Shown: positions 1 to 14,200, counted from the first letter of the stretch. The stretch is DNA of 64,000 nt from Mesocentrotus franciscanus (GCA_037976565.1 CP137669.1:34713613-34777612); one strand, 5' to 3'. The notes: generated from the letters alone by a model not told the origin. Made by a program: numbers and translations.

Positions 1-690
1 CATTACTATCCTGGCTGTGTATAAAGTTGGGCAACACTGTACTGCAGCACATTCATGCAACATTTTGTAAAACCTGCTGCAGCTACCGTACTAAACTTTT
101 ATCATGCATATTATTAACCACTCAATATTGATGAAAAATAACAAACAAATAAAATTTACCAGTTTTGGGTCTTTCAGCAAAAAAACAATGTTCAGGCATG
201 TCGGGTGAACAAAAAAAAGGACAAAGTGAGAAGAAAAAATGATAAAGAACCAACATCCCCATCCCCTTCTCCGGACTTCTAGTGAAAAAAATTCACGGGG
301 GCTCAGGGCGAATTCGCCCCCGATATGCCCGAAATGCCCAAAAGAGCCCCCGAAAATCAGAAAAGAGCCCCTGTAAATTTGCATAGAGTTCAATTCAAAA
401 CAAATTTTAGAGTGTTATTTTTATGCAGGCAAGCTTGATAAGTAGCCCCCGAAAAATAAATATTAATTTTTTCCCTGCGGACCTCAATAGTCAATATCTA
501 TTCAACCTTCTGAATTTAGGGTCTTTAGAAATCTTTACAGTGTACCAGTCACTAAAATGTACAGTACTTCCATGACTTAAATAAGTGAAAATTATTCTAG
601 AACAAAGAGTCAAAACATTGGATTTTAGTGGCTGAAAACCCACTCCCGGGCTCCCTTTGGCCTTACTCTATGTTTATTTTCCAAGGTCAA
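1..690. other. Non-coding with dispersed repeat
   Basis: AT-rich; no exon supported. 384-450 matches 30489-30556 (AGAGTTCAAT, AGAGTGTTATTTT, GCAAGCTT, AGTAGCCCCCG). A run of GCCCCCG phrases near 297-350 looks like the same repeat family. Confidence 0.5.
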
Positions 691-1341
691 GGACACACGT
701 AGAACTTTAGTTTACATCAGCGATACAGCCAGCGCATGCGCATTACGTTCCTCCCGTCTCAGCTCATTTTCGTAATTTGGTGCCTAGCCGAGCCGACATA
801 GGCCCTTTAGATTGGCTATCGCTGGCTCCCATAGGCTCTATGTTATAAGACATTAGTGTGAGGAGATGGCTTGCGATTTTCCGTTTTTACCGATACCAAA
901 ATTATGATATTTCAGTCAAATCTTCTAATTGTTACAATTTTTTCAGCGTCCTTGAAAAGTTAAGTATTTGGCTTAAGTTTAAGTCTTACTTAACTAAGTC
1001 TTAAGTTTGAAAACTTCTCATTTTCGTCATATTTAAGGTACAAACTTGCAAGTTGTACTGAAATGTTCGTTGATTTTTCTATTTTATGTGTGTGCAATTT
1101 TGTGTGTGCGTCACCTATGTGTGAAATGCGTCACCTGTTTAAAGCATGTCATGTCAAAATCTCTGTGGTGCGACGTAATATTTCGTATTGACTTTGCCAT
1201 TGAACTAAAGTCGCGCTTAAGTCGCGCTTAAGTTAAGTAGGCCCTCTCTCACTTAAATTCGAAGCCACTTAGCGTATTGGCCAATCAGAGCGCGTAAACT
1301 CACTGTACATCGCGGAATGGTAAAAGTTCTACGTGGGACAA
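691..1341. mobile_element. Possible 0.65-kb TIR element
   Basis: CACACGTAGAACTTTAGTTTA at the left pairs with the reverse complement of TAAAAGTTCTACGTGGGACA at the right, about 20 bp with mismatches. The interior has AAGTCTTACTTAACTAAGTC-like TTAAG-rich sequence and no coding frame. Confidence 0.4.
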
Positions 1342-2981
1342 ATGACACTTTAGCGCCAGCTCAAAACCGGCACGGTCCACATTCAGTGACAGTTCATGTC
1401 ATCATTAAATTTTCAATGCGCTATCAGACTTTTTCGTATAGAAATTAATAATAGAGTAAGGGAGTTCAGTCCCGAACTTGCCAAAGACCTTTTTGGGGGC
1501 TTGGCCTTGGCCTTCACTCTTCAGGCTTGATGACCTCGTCAGAAGCATGGCATTGAATGGCCCTTGCCACAGGGGAAAGTGATATTTCAGGGGATTATAC
1601 TGGGTTAAAAAGCAAGGCATCATAGAAGTGAGCATATATCATTTTTCTCTTCTCCGGCCTCTTCCAAGCTAGGTATACTGCACTGCACTGTACCGTCCAA
1701 ACTGCACTACATTGGCACGAATCTGCAGACATCACACAGTCACAGCTTCAGGCACACAGCTTGTACCGTACCCGCGCCCGCGAGTTAGGCGGACATGATG
1801 CCCTGCGATGGCTCTACCACGCATGTAGGTACCTCTCTCAATTACCTCATATTTTCACACTTTTCTACTACTTACCGTTTCAAATATTCAGCAAAATCGT
1901 TCTCTGATACTCAAGATAATCACTCAAAGTGCTGTTTTTATAAATCCGTTGGCGGTGTCGGAAATAATCAAATGTAGACGGTCGGACGGGAGAGTTAGCC
2001 GCACGGATTTTCTTCCTTCTTCCTTGTTGATTTGCAGCCTCAACGTGACGTCATTTGAGTGTGGCCACGTGATCAGTAAGTAGCCCAGACAGTTTTTTTT
2101 TTCTACACCAAAATTTCTTTGGGTGGGTATTTTAGGATAAAGTTACATAACTTGGCGCTATGAATATTTAAACTTTCCTGTGCTTATTTGAAGAAAACAC
2201 ACGACGACTAGTATAAAGTTCACAACTGTCCATCTGTGTTTGTTAACTCACATTGATGGTTGAACTATACTGTTTTGCCCACCGGTAAATTAGGGAGGAG
2301 GGGGCAATGTTATATTTTGTAAGCCAAGCATGCAGCATGTATATACCTTAGGGCCTCACACTAATGATTTGCCCCAACAACTTGTGTTTTGTACGTGCCC
2401 ACTAAAAATATTTTAAATTCCAAATGCACCTGATTTAGTATAAAATACAGAATCCAACCCAGCTAGCCTGATTTCGCCTGCCCTGTGAATTTATAAACAA
2501 GATTAGAATAAAAAAAAGGAAAACATATATTTAAATGACCTATTTTTGGAAGGCATTGTTACTTTTTAATTATTACACAATATGAGACTTGACAAATATC
2601 TTAAACAACGTTTGGTACAACATCAAAGAATGTAGACATATAATTATAAGATCGAGGTAAAATTAAACTAAAAAAAGGGCCATAACTATTCCAACCGTCA
2701 TTCTTGGAATACTGGTTAAATTAAGTCTATAACCAGCCGACTTAGAAATATTTGAAGCACTTAGAAAGAAGATTATTCATTCATATTCTTTCATGCAATT
2801 ATAAATTCAGAATATTTTATTTATCACATTTATCAAAAAACAAAATGAATGTGACTGCGTCTCCAATGCATGTGCATCCACCTAAATGTATATGCTCATT
2901 GATCGATCAACGATCCTGTGACCTTTAACATCTGACCCCATGCACCCAAACTATTTTCATGCTCATAGATACTTTACCCCT
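1342..2981. other. No gene recognised
   Basis: Short frames only; none with splice sites or family motifs. It contains AT-rich DNA and no repeat that could be paired within the window. Confidence 0.5.
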
Positions 2982-3375
2982 TTAAAGGTAAAGACCAGTT
3001 TTGGAAACGCCCCTCTCTCAAAAATGAAATGGAAGCTCTCATTACCAATCATATGAAAGAATATGTTTTGACTAATACGTGATGATACAAATTTTGCCGG
3101 GAAACCGCCTACTATTGATATATTTGGTAAATTATTATATCTATTGGGACCAAATAGATATCGCGCACGTGGTCGCGTAGTCCCATATACATCTTTCTGT
3201 GTACAGTGCTTGTAACTTTACCAAGACTGGGCCAAATTTCTTATTATTTTGATGATTCCAGAACCTTGCAGTACACACCAATACTTATATGCTAGATGAT
3301 CAACTTTTTCTGATTGATTCCACAACGTTTCTTTCACAATGCAATCGCATGACCAGAACTGGTCTTTCTCTTTAA
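2982..3375 (+). mobile_element. 0.4-kb MITE, copy 1
   Basis: Imperfect terminal inverted repeat TTAAAGGTAAAGACCAGTT / AACTGGTCTTTCTCTTTAA. The interior is almost the same as the element at 17846-18251, including CCTTGCAGTACACACCAATA. Non-coding. Confidence 0.85.
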
Positions 3376-4890
3376 TTGAAATTTATCAAACTTTTTAAAA
3401 GTTATCAATGAACCTAGAGACATTTGATGGGATTTCATGACCCTGAGCTAGCTAGCTTTTTCACCTTTAATATCTTAGACCTAAATTCTAATCAGCTACT
3501 TCCTACATGCCGTAAGTATATGTACATACAATTTTTTTGAATTGCTTTAACGTTTTTTTAACGTTTTTTACATTGTTTACTTTAAAAGTGACAGAATTAT
3601 CAGCTTCTTGATTGCGGTCGCTCATAAGGAAGAAGAAGAACCATACATTTTCTGTGATTTGTACACTTTAAAGACGCTGTCACCTAGCTTGAACTTTCAC
3701 ATATCACACCACCCCCCCCCCCCAAATCTGATCAGTTCATCCTTACATGTTTGTACAGACTTGAGCGATGTTTAGTTTAAATTGCTTCATTGCTTTTTGG
3801 TTTTCAAGTTATTGCTCTATACCAAGATATTTTCTGGTATTTAAAAACACACACAAAAACACCACATAGCATTAATATGAACGGGACATCTCTATGTCAT
3901 GACATGTCAATATGTCACCCTTTTGGAAATATTTAAAACAATTCTATGACCCTCTAACCTTTGGCCTCTCACACCCAACATCTTATCAATTCATCCTTGC
4001 ATGCCAATACATACTTGATCCAAGTTTGGTTAAAATATGTTCAATGGTTCTCACTTCTCAAGTTACTGCTGTAAAAAAAATGGGACAGGAGTGCAGACAA
4101 CCGGAAAAACTGAAAACATAATGCCTCCAGGAACACCACCTTCAGAAGCAGAAACATTAAAAAAAAATCCTTTATTTCTGAAAAGATTTTAACACTTGAA
4201 CCGAGGCCTATTGTAATAAAAGATATTCACTGGCTTCTTCTCTAGTTCTTTTTTAATATCATAAATCAGTAATATCGTAAAAAGTGAGTAACTAGTTTAT
4301 ACACACAGCAAATTATCTACAAACTGATCCCTACACCATACTATGCAATATAACATGCTATAAAGTAACCTTATTTTATTACATGTAATGGAAAAAAAAA
4401 GTAGTGTAAAAAATCACATGACCATTAAATACATCCATCTTACTGCTAATTATTAAGAAAGAAAAGATTCAAAGACAAAGACATGATTTCATTCCTTTTT
4501 CACCCATTTTTATTACGAGAATAGTGTAAAAATTACATGCAAGAAATATATTTGAATATGAAAATAGCATTCTCAAAATATTGACTCAGCTAGGTAGCAG
4601 ATAGGCAGAAGAATTTCCACACATCACGTCGTTCTAGTACCCTACTGTATCAACTGATTAATCATTTACACTTAACAATAATGATAAAGATTGTAAATTT
4701 AGAGTGCCCAATTTCTATACAAATACACTCAACTGTACATATCCATGTAACAAGAACAAAAGCAGAAACAATAGTAAATAAAAAAATTACATTAAGCAGC
4801 ATTTACACTAATAATTATATGTTCAATTATACAGTATAAGGAAAAGATTTTCAGACAAGCCTTAAAGTACAGATCATCTAAAAAAAATAA
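3376..4890. other. No gene recognised
   Basis: AT-rich with a C12 tract near 3712-3723. Two phrases with CATGACCCT...AACTT/CTAACCTTTG (3430s, 3940s) suggest an old tandem repeat. No supported exon. Confidence 0.45.
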
Positions 4891-5102
4891 TACACCCTTT
4901 TACAGTTACAAGAGTGCGCATGCGCCGACATGGGCGCCATTTTGAATTGCGAGTAACTTTTATTTTATGCAGCATGCAAAGCGCATGTGAGCTCGCTGCG
5001 CAGGCTTAGTGACGCAACAATACATACGCGTCTGAGAACATTGATGACGGAATGTTTACTCGCAAATTAAAATGGCGGCCTTAATAACCGTGAAGGGGTG
5101 TA
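4891..5102. mobile_element. 0.2-kb MITE with long imperfect TIRs
   Basis: TACACCCTTTTACAGTTA at the left mirrors TACACCCCTTCACGGTTA (reverse complement) at the right. Pairing continues through GCGCCATTTTGAATTGCGAGTAA-like arms to a roughly 90-bp centre containing CGCATGTGAG. Confidence 0.7.
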
Positions 5103-5389
5103 TTGGTGTATCACTAGAATGTATAAAATCAACCTAAAAATAACTTTACCAGGAATTTTAAAGATAACCAGTTACATGAGTATGAAGAAAACCAAGGAGA
5201 ACTTAAATCTTGGGCACGCAACTCCAGTCAGACTTGGCTTCTGTGCACACCTTATTCTATTCTTCTACTAGTCTTACTCACTATTGCTAAGTGTAGTTCA
5301 CTAAGTTCATTGAGAACATATTTAAACTTGTATTATCACATTCCAGAAGTAATATTAAAAGCTTATATTCTGAATATAGCATAAAGACC

Positions 5390-5683
5390 TGGGGGGTGTT
5401 GCACAAAGACTAAGATCGACTTTAAGTTGGACTTAAGTATAGCAGGCCGTTCATGCCATTGTTTGCCCTCCTCATTCACTGGCATTGGTCTCTCAAGGGA
5501 CGTACAAATCATGGTAAAAAATCGACAGAATTTACATTTTTTGATAATTCATTATTGAAGGAAAAAATATTATCTAAAGATCATAATGACAACTTAATGG
5601 TGAGAGCAAACAATGGCATGAACGGCCTGCCATACTTAAGTCCAACTTAAAGTCGATCTTAGTCTTTGTGAAACAGCCCCCTG
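5390..5683. mobile_element. 0.29-kb hairpin MITE
   Basis: Arms of about 80 bp: left GACTAAGATCGACTTTAAGT... and right its near-perfect reverse complement, with GGCCGTTCATGCCATTGTTTG in both. The outer end is GGGGG(C/T)TGTTTCACAAAG, a widespread marine-invertebrate MITE end (from memory). Confidence 0.85.
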
Positions 5684-7596
5684 GAACTCCAAACATACAG
5701 AGCAAAATGGTGATTGGTAGACTAAAAGTTTCGGTAGGCCTGTTCGACACAATTGGAGCATACAAGAGAAATGGGTTCTCACTAACAACAAAAATGGCTG
5801 TGGAAAGGTTTCATGAACCAGGTGAGTATTTAGAAGATTTTTGAAGGTGTCGATTGACGATGAATACCTAATCGAGGGACGGAGGTTGTTCCACCCGAGA
5901 GTTACCAGAGATCAAGTATTAAAACAAAATTGCACAATGTTTAACAGCCTTTTAAAAAGACTTTAGATGAAAATATGAGAGGGACAATCAAATTCAAACA
6001 TTTCATGTATGCAATAAAGAAAAGAGGCACTATATACCTCCAAGAGCACAATCAACATGATACATGTGTAACAACAACCCATTTACCCATTGGCCAGATA
6101 CATGTATACAAAAATAGATTTTTATCCAACACAGCAAATACCAAGAATATTTTCAACAGGTTGATTAATGGTGCCTTATATCCTATACAATATGTTCCTG
6201 TAAATATCAGATTCAAATTATCATAATCTAAGCACTTAAAACAGACACAACACCACAGGCTGCATGAGCTAAAGCACTTTTCTGAAATCAACAAAGTTCA
6301 AGGACTATTGTTTAAAGCTCTAATACAGTTTTGGAAGCAAAAAGGAAATTGGAATCGTGCCTGCCCATGCAGACTAGTTCAGCAACTATCCTAGACAGAA
6401 ATAACCGTCTGGTATGGGTCATTCTTTAATAAAACTGACATTTGTTGACATTCCCCATACACAGACGGTAATTAGTACGCCTCGCACCACAGGGAGAGAT
6501 TGAGCCGATTGTGGACCACTTTTTACAAAAAAAACTTTCTCCCCCAATTTTCTTTATTTAGATGTAATTTTCTGATTTATAAATCAGATAGAAAAAAACT
6601 ATGTCTATTTTTCTCCTACGTACAGTTATCAAATTTGTTATGACTTATTTCCAAATGCGTAATTTACGGACTTACTTTATACGAGTTATCCAATTTTTAT
6701 CTCGGAACCAATGAAACGGTACGTTCATGATTCGAACTGGTAATCTATGACATGACCCAGCCGCATATATTTCCAGGTCAACTTACCAAAACAATGCCAA
6801 TGGCCAATCAGAACACTCGGTTTGACATTGGGTTTATGAATATTCAAATATCACTGGGTCAAGTCGGGCCGTCTCGTACGTAACTATTGGACGTTCGAAA
6901 AGAAAAAATAAATATTCATCAACTCAAACCAAGATGGCTGACAACAAATCATGTTGACTACAAGATTTTCTCGGATTAATCATTAATTTAGGATCTAAAT
7001 GAGCAAGCTATCGTAAGTCAAAGTAGATATTTCTGTGTTATTTTTTTATCTTAAATAATATTCAGGGTAATATTGCAGCCAAAGTGAATATGTGAAGATG
7101 TAAAGAGTGAAAAATCTCGTTGCATATCGCATTCATCTCGGTCCGGCTACACCGAACCATTCGTTCCGCACACTACCACATAGCTGTACTTCAGTCTATG
7201 TATAGAGCTAGAGGCGGTCAGAGGAGCCAGATGCAATCTCAGCGGAACAACCGTCGATATCAGAGACTGAAGCTTTCGGTCTACAACTATCCATGACCCA
7301 AATCATTGTCCTCAAAGAGCGTGATAAATCATACCTCTATATTCTGTACAGCTTAGGACATTTTAAGAGGTCTGTTTTCTAAGAACTCTAAAATCATTTT
7401 GAGAGACAGCTAAATAAGATTTGGAAATAAACACATAAACTTTCAAGGGACGGGAGTATTGAGTACTGATTGTCAGTCAAAAGAAGATCTTAATAGCCTA
7501 TTATGACAATCTTCTTATACAAATTTCAGAAATAAGAGCAAACGGAATTAGATTTCAGGCAAGTAAACTATTTTTTTCAAACACATTTCAAAGAAC
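5684..7596. other. No gene recognised
   Basis: Non-coding. A small hairpin, ACCGTCTGGTATGGG / CCCATACACAGACGGT, lies at 6404-6471. AAGATGGCTGACAACAAATC (6931) looks like a start region but has no long frame. Segments from 5105 to 5760 resemble 11625-12330 (HAAO intron 7) at low identity. Confidence 0.4.
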
Positions 7597-8184
7597 ATCT
7601 TATCGTTATTGGATGGAACGTATTTAAAATAGATTTTTGGCAGTATTTGTATCTTCAAGATAAATGACTGCTTCTTGGATAAAATACAAACAAATATCAA
7701 TAAAACACATATTTCTTAAAGCCCAACCGTATATATTTCAATTCTTTCTTCTCTACATGCAACTCAGCCATCAAGATCTTCTAGAACAATCACCGAGACC
7801 ATCTTATCGTTATTGGATGGTATTTATTTAAAATAGATTTTTGGCAGTATCTGTATCTTCAAGATAAATGACTGCTTCTTGGATAAAATACAAACAAATA
7901 TCAATAAAACACATATATTCCAAGTCCAGCCGTATATATTTCAATTTTTTCTTCTCTACATGCAGCTCAGCCATCGAGATCTTCTAGAACGACTGCCAAG
8001 ACCATCTTATCGTTATTGGATGGAACTTATTAGAACCAATTTTGGCAGTATTTGTATCTTGAAGATATAAATGACTGCTTCTTGGATAAAATACAAACAA
8101 ATATTAATAAAACACATATTTTCCCAAGTCCAGCCGTATATTTCAATTCTTTCTTGAAGCTCAGCCATCGAGATCTTCTAAAAG
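7597..8184. repeat. 3 x ~203-bp tandem repeat beyond HAAO stop
   Basis: Units start at 7597, 7801 and 8004 with ATCTTATCGTTATTGGATGG and share GACTGCTTCTTGGATAAAAT and AGCTCAGCCATCGAGATCTT. The third unit is cut short by the HAAO terminal exon. It forms the likely 3' UTR of HAAO. Confidence 0.9.
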
Positions 8185-8191
8185 ATGAGGT

Positions 8192-8288
8192 TTACTGGTC
8201 CCCTGCTGCCTTTGCAAGCTCCTTCTTGCGTCGAAGGTCTTGAAAGCAAACCATACAGAGGGAGCCCTTCTCCCTTGTGGCTGTATAC
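8192..8288 (-). CDS. HAAO: HAAO exon 9 (terminal)
   Basis: Encodes [18 protein letters not shown] then [13 protein letters not shown] and the TAA stop at 8194-8192. Acceptor CAACAG|G; the single base completes a Ser codon from exon 8. The 203-bp tandem repeat begins 8 bp beyond the stop, so the 3' UTR is probably made of it. Confidence 0.92.
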
Positions 8289-11200
8289 CTGTTGTAACAA
8301 AGAATGATAGAATACAGAAAGTTTGAAAGGGAAAGTTTTAAGAAACAAATTAAATTCATTTGTACACCCGTCCCTGGTATGAAAATCATACATAAATCAT
8401 AAATAAAGCAGTAATATCAAAGCAATTCTTCATCACTGTCACCATCCTTATCATCATGCTTTCCATCACATTACAGACTAATTTTTCTGAAGTCAAATGT
8501 AGCTTTAAAGCACAATATTACTCAAGGAGAATGATACAGTTAGTTCTTAACTTGAGAACTGGTTCCTTTATTCCACCGTGAAAGAAACTGCCTGAAAGCA
8601 ATTATGTTGCAAATAAGAATCAGTGTATACTGACTTAATCTAGCTTACAAGCACATGCACTGCACAGAGAAATACATATATGGGACTACACATGCACATG
8701 TGGCACTTCAGGTAGCTCTCGTCATAATTCAAATATGAGGGCATTTGAAGAAAAATCTTGTCCAGGGGACATTTCTACGATGATATTCTTCCATATCACG
8801 CTGAAATAAAGAGAAACAGAGGGCTCACAAATTATTTGTTATCTTTACCAGAACTCAAACTTCTCTTTAACTCATATCCTGCCATAAGGCCGCATGCACG
8901 CTACCATTATAGTGCTTTGTACACGCGAGCGCGCTATCGATTGGCTGCTTTATTCACACGAGCAAGCCACTGCTTTCACGCTTTATGCATGCTTGCTCGC
9001 ATTCGTAATAGCAGTTATTGTTCATGCTCATTTTACTGTGCTGTGTGCTTCGCACGCGCTATTGTTTTACCATCGCGTGCATCAGATTATCTCAAAATAA
9101 ACTTGGCACAGGGGGGATTTGTGGCTTGGCACAATGGGGATTAGTCCTGTGGCACTGGGCTTAGGCCTGGGTCGAAACGGTTCCCCACCCGGTCCCTGAC
9201 CGTCACGCCGAAACCCGGGTTTTCAATATTCGAGTTTCAGGTTTTTCAAAATTAAATTTCACACTGATATTCTGAAATAACGAACTAAAAATATGCAATT
9301 CACAAACTTATATTTCAATTTAATTAAATAAATATGCTTTAGAAATAAGTGGATACCGTTTCAGTTGACGGTAGGCCTTTTTATCGCTCTAAAATTGAGG
9401 CTGCAAGGAAGGAATCACTTCGCTGTACCGAGTGCGTTCAGAAACGGAAGTCAAAATATGACCCACTGAAGACTGAGCAAGTTACGAAAGTACCACACAC
9501 AAGACCAAAATGTTGATCAGACTATTACAATTAAATCGTAATACTAATAGGCATTAATTTAATTGTCAAAATATATCCACAACATAATGGTTTACCCTTA
9601 ATATTATGATGAAGGAAAATAAATTAAAGCTCTTGAAATAACATCGAGGTGCCTTTCGTTCGTTCTAAAAATGCGTGTGTAACGGCAAGCTGAAGTCAGG
9701 AGTCAAGTTTTTCAAGCTTGATTGATATGCGTGTTTACAGCCCGTACCGTCATGAATGCAGACGGAAGTCCGAACTGATCGGAACAATAAGCATTAAACC
9801 AATTAATAAACATCACATAACTCACTTTAAGGGACTACAGCTCAACAAATTACCGTAAAATAATAATTTCCTTTGACAAATAATACTATAGATATTCATA
9901 ATATCTCACAGAAATAATGATATTTCATGAGCTACGAGTTCAGCTATAGCCATCATTTTGAAATGAGACGTAATTGTCATGCAGCGCAGTAAACTGTAGA
10001 GGGCAGCATGCAGCAGAGAGGAAATAAATTCCTAGGCCTTATAGATCACGTGATATTTTCCTCTCTGCTGCATGCTGCCCTCTACAATCTACTGCGCTGC
10101 ATGACAATTACGTCTCATTTCAAAATGATGGCTAGCTAAACTCGATATCGAGTACGTAGCTCATGAAATATCATTATTTCTGTGAGATATTTTGAATATC
10201 TATAGTATTGTTTATCAAAGCAAATTATTATTTAACAGTAATTTTGTCGTGCTGTAGTCCCTTAAAGTGAGTTACGTGTTTTTTAATTGGTTTAATGCTT
10301 ATTGTTCCGAACAGTTCGGACTTCCGTCTGCATGCATGACGGTGCAAGGGCTGTAAACACGCATATCAAGCTTGACAAACTTGACTCCTATCTTCAGCTT
10401 GCCGTTATACACACATTTTTAGAATGAACGAAAGGCACTTCGATGTTATTTTAAGAGCTTTAATTTATTTTTCTTCATCATGATATCAAGGGTAAACCAT
10501 TATTTTGTGGATATTTTGACAATTAAATTAATGCCTATTACGATATTTAATTTTAATATTCTGATCAGCATTTTGGTCATGTGTGTGGTACTATCGTAAC
10601 TTGCTCAGTCTTCAGTGGGTCATATTTTGACTTCCGTTTGTGAACGCTCGTTACTGCGAAGCATGATTCCTTCCATAATTTTGCAGCCTCAATTTTAGAG
10701 CGATAAAAAGACCTACCGTCAGCTGAAACAATATCCATTATTTTTTAAAGCATATTTATTTAATTAAATTGATTATTTAATTGTTTTGAAAGCAGTAACT
10801 GTCTTTTTCCGTCGCATTATTTAGAACAGCAACTTAATCTTAACTCCCGCAGCTGCACGTGATTTTTAATGTGGTGAAAATTCCTGTTCGGGTACCCAGT
10901 CTCCGCCCGAAATTTTCAAGTCAAACCCGGGTTCGGCAAAACCTGTGATGACTCAGGCCTAACTGGGCTGTATTCATTATGGCAGGATAAGAGTTAATGC
11001 TTATACTGCTGACTCTCTCAAAAGACTACTTACGATGCTCCTTTAGGGATCAGCATACATTCGCCTTCGTTGAGTTCATACTTCTTCACCTTGGCATCTC
11101 CAACCCCAACATCTGACTTTCCCTCCTAAATAATACACAATTCAAAGATATGGAGATAGATCTTTAATGTCAGGTACATATCTACTACAGAAGATACTTG

Positions 11201-14200
11201 AAATATAATGGCATGAGGGGAATTCTGAATTTGCGGGAGGAGAGTGAAATATGAAAAGCATGCAATATTTGTTATGTAAAATTGAGGGTCTTTGGATCTC
11301 ATCCACTGCTCCTTTGTAGCAATGAATCTTCTTGATTACCGGTACATTCAGGTTGCCTTGGTGTCAGATACATGCAGCTATATAAAGACAATGCAAACAG
11401 TGGGTACGCACAGGGAAGAGAGGCGTGCAGCCCTACTCTCTTTTGTACACGTCCTACTGTTTTATTGCATGCTAGTGCACACATAACAAACTGTTGAGTA
11501 TCTCATGTGACACCGTTTCAGCCAATAGGATACTCGCTAACAAATACCCTATTTTATATAGTCCTTTATATTACACCTCTGGATAGCATATCTAAGACAC
11601 ACACTGGACATTTCTTAGTGTGCCAATCATCTATGTATCGCTAGAATGTATAAAAATCAACCTTAAAAATTCACCTGCATTTGTATGGGCAAACAGATTT
11701 GGAGTATGAAAAAAATAAAGAATAACATAAAACTGCGCAAACAGAACCAAAGTCGAAATTAGGTTCCAAGCATTTTTTTTTAGAGCGCGTATAGATGCAT
11801 GGAGTACTGTAAACGTGGAAATATTCGCGGTACATTAATTTTCGCGGATTTCGTGCTAAGATCGGCACGCATGAATTTTAGAACTCGCGAAAATATAAGC
11901 ATGACTTCTTATGCGTGTTTTGAACGGGCTGAATTGCGTGCAACACGAATTTAAGAACCCGCGAATATGTTTTGGGGTCGCTCAGCGCGAAAAAATTAGT
12001 CATACGAAAATAACAGCGTTTACAGTAGTCTACTCACAAGTTGCTTTAAGGCTGATTGAGAGTGTATTTAAACTTGCAAAATCTCTTTAATATTTGATTT
12101 GATTTTATTTACCCATAGCAATACAGTAATACATTTCATACAATGTGTTTACATATACAAGAAGAGAAACTATTGTTTGGTAAAATGGGCCAGATAGTCG
12201 AGCCTAAAAGTCTTCTAATATAGAAGTAGTATTTGAAGTTTATATTTTGAATATTGTATTGCGACACGGAACTACTAACATACAAAACAAAACATTTTTG
12301 GGTGATTGGTACACCTTTAAATCTAAGAAATGAAGTCCAAACTTACAAGCTGCCAAAGCCAGACTTCCGCCTCCTCACATCCACCTGACTCAGTACCTGC
12401 TCCCCACATCACAACCTAACAAGGAAAGGAAGAAAATGTTTGAAAATCTTCAATCTAAACACTATAAAAAGCACTACTCGGTTATGTCCAAATCTTGAAG
12501 AAGAGGGCTTTTGTGGTCACTTAATTAAAACTGAAACTTTCACATCGTTTCTAATTAAAGACCAGACTAGTTATAATGTGGCTTCATAAAAATCACTGGT
12601 CATTGCAAACTTTCAATCGATGAACGAGGCCATCTGACTTGTGGTTTATTTTGCTGACCCAATACCAACAGGATTTGCATCTGATTTGTCATTCTTTCTA
12701 CCGGTAGATTTGATGGGATAAACCACCGGATCTTGTTTACGTGTAAATGAATGCCGGCTGTGCACAACAAAGGTCCTACGCATATTCACTAAACTCTCTG
12801 TTATATCATACAAAACATTGCGGTTTTACTGTGTCATATCTGATCGAGGCATAAGTGTAAGATTTGGGATAATAATGCAAAAAACTTGTTGGATTTTTTA
12901 ACACTTTTATTCCTAACAATACCACACACAGAATCCATGTACAATCATAACCCTGAATTTTGCTGAGCTTTCGTGATAATGTACTCAAGCATTCAAGGAT
13001 TTTCTTTGTACCGGATACTCATTTACTTCATCTTGGTTGAGAGTGGCAAATGAGTCTTACCATGTCTTACCCAAGCATATTAGAGCCATGGCAGGGATTT
13101 GAACCCTGTACCATGTAGTCCATAGTCTGTTGACTCTTCCTCTAGACCATGATGAATGCAATGCAATTGTGAATTTTGCAATGTGCCTGGAAGAGGAAAT
13201 CTTGGTCCTAAAAATTATCTACGGTGATCATACAGTACAGCAGTCATCACACTGCACAAAAAAAGGGCTCTTCAAAATTGCATCTACAATTGCCACTCTC
13301 AACCAAGGTGTAGTACAGTAAATGGTTATCTGGTAGGAAGAAATTCCTTGTACGCTTGAGTACCTTATCACGGAAACTCAGCAAAATCCAGGGTAATGAT
13401 GTACATAGTTAAGTGGGTGGCCCACCCCATAGTAATCACACTTTTATATGGGTAGAAGAAAGGCATATATTTAAATAATGAATTTCTATAAACATGGTGC
13501 TGTAACATTCAGATTTTCTGTTAACTCATGAAGAATAAGAATGTCATGGTTCCTACAGTATTAGCATAAGTGTTTTAATAAAACAATATTTTCTTCACAA
13601 TCATCACTAAGATTGTGAAGAAATATGTTTATTTATATGTTTGGCAAATGGAAATGTATAGAATAGCATAACATTGTTCATGGCAATAGCTCGGTAGAAG
13701 TATTTAGGACTAAGGAGTAGGAATCAACTAAAAAAAGTTAAAAATTGACCTAAAACGGTTACCCAAGACCTGAAAATTAATAACAATTTCTGTGCAAACT
13801 AAGGTCTTGGGTGGGTCACACTTTGGACAAAGCACTACATTCTTGCTCTTGAATCTTGGAATATGAATGGTACTAACACTGAACTGATTCTTGTCTCCAA
13901 ACAGGGACTTGGATCCCTTGGAGTCAATCTCCTCTCGGTTCTTCTCGATCCATTCCTGAAGTTTGAAAGGTTCGTTTAGCTTCCTCTCCATATCCAAGGT
14001 GACCGGAGGATTCTCTGGAAGAGTTCCTGTGAGAGAAGACAACAAAGGTTTCAGAGAATTTTTAATTTCGGGGACCTGAGAGCAGGATTTCTTGATGTGT
14101 CAAATAGGCTAGAAAATGAATTGAATTACTTCTGGCGCCACAGGCTTTCACCCAGGATATCAATATCATGGATTATTTAGGAGGTGGCTTTATATTTTAC

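Noticed and set aside
6904..6990. AAGATGGCTGACAAC as a gene start
   Set aside because: Frame closes quickly and no donor or downstream exon with homology was found.
8758..9144. 128-codon plus-strand frame
   Set aside because: Lies partly inside the foldback element, low-complexity composition (repeated ALxxRARYR), no family motif and antisense in the HAAO intron.
13728..13877. Read-through tail of HAAO exon 6
   Set aside because: Exon 7 joins in phase from 13878 and continues the cupin; the tail has no resemblance to the family.
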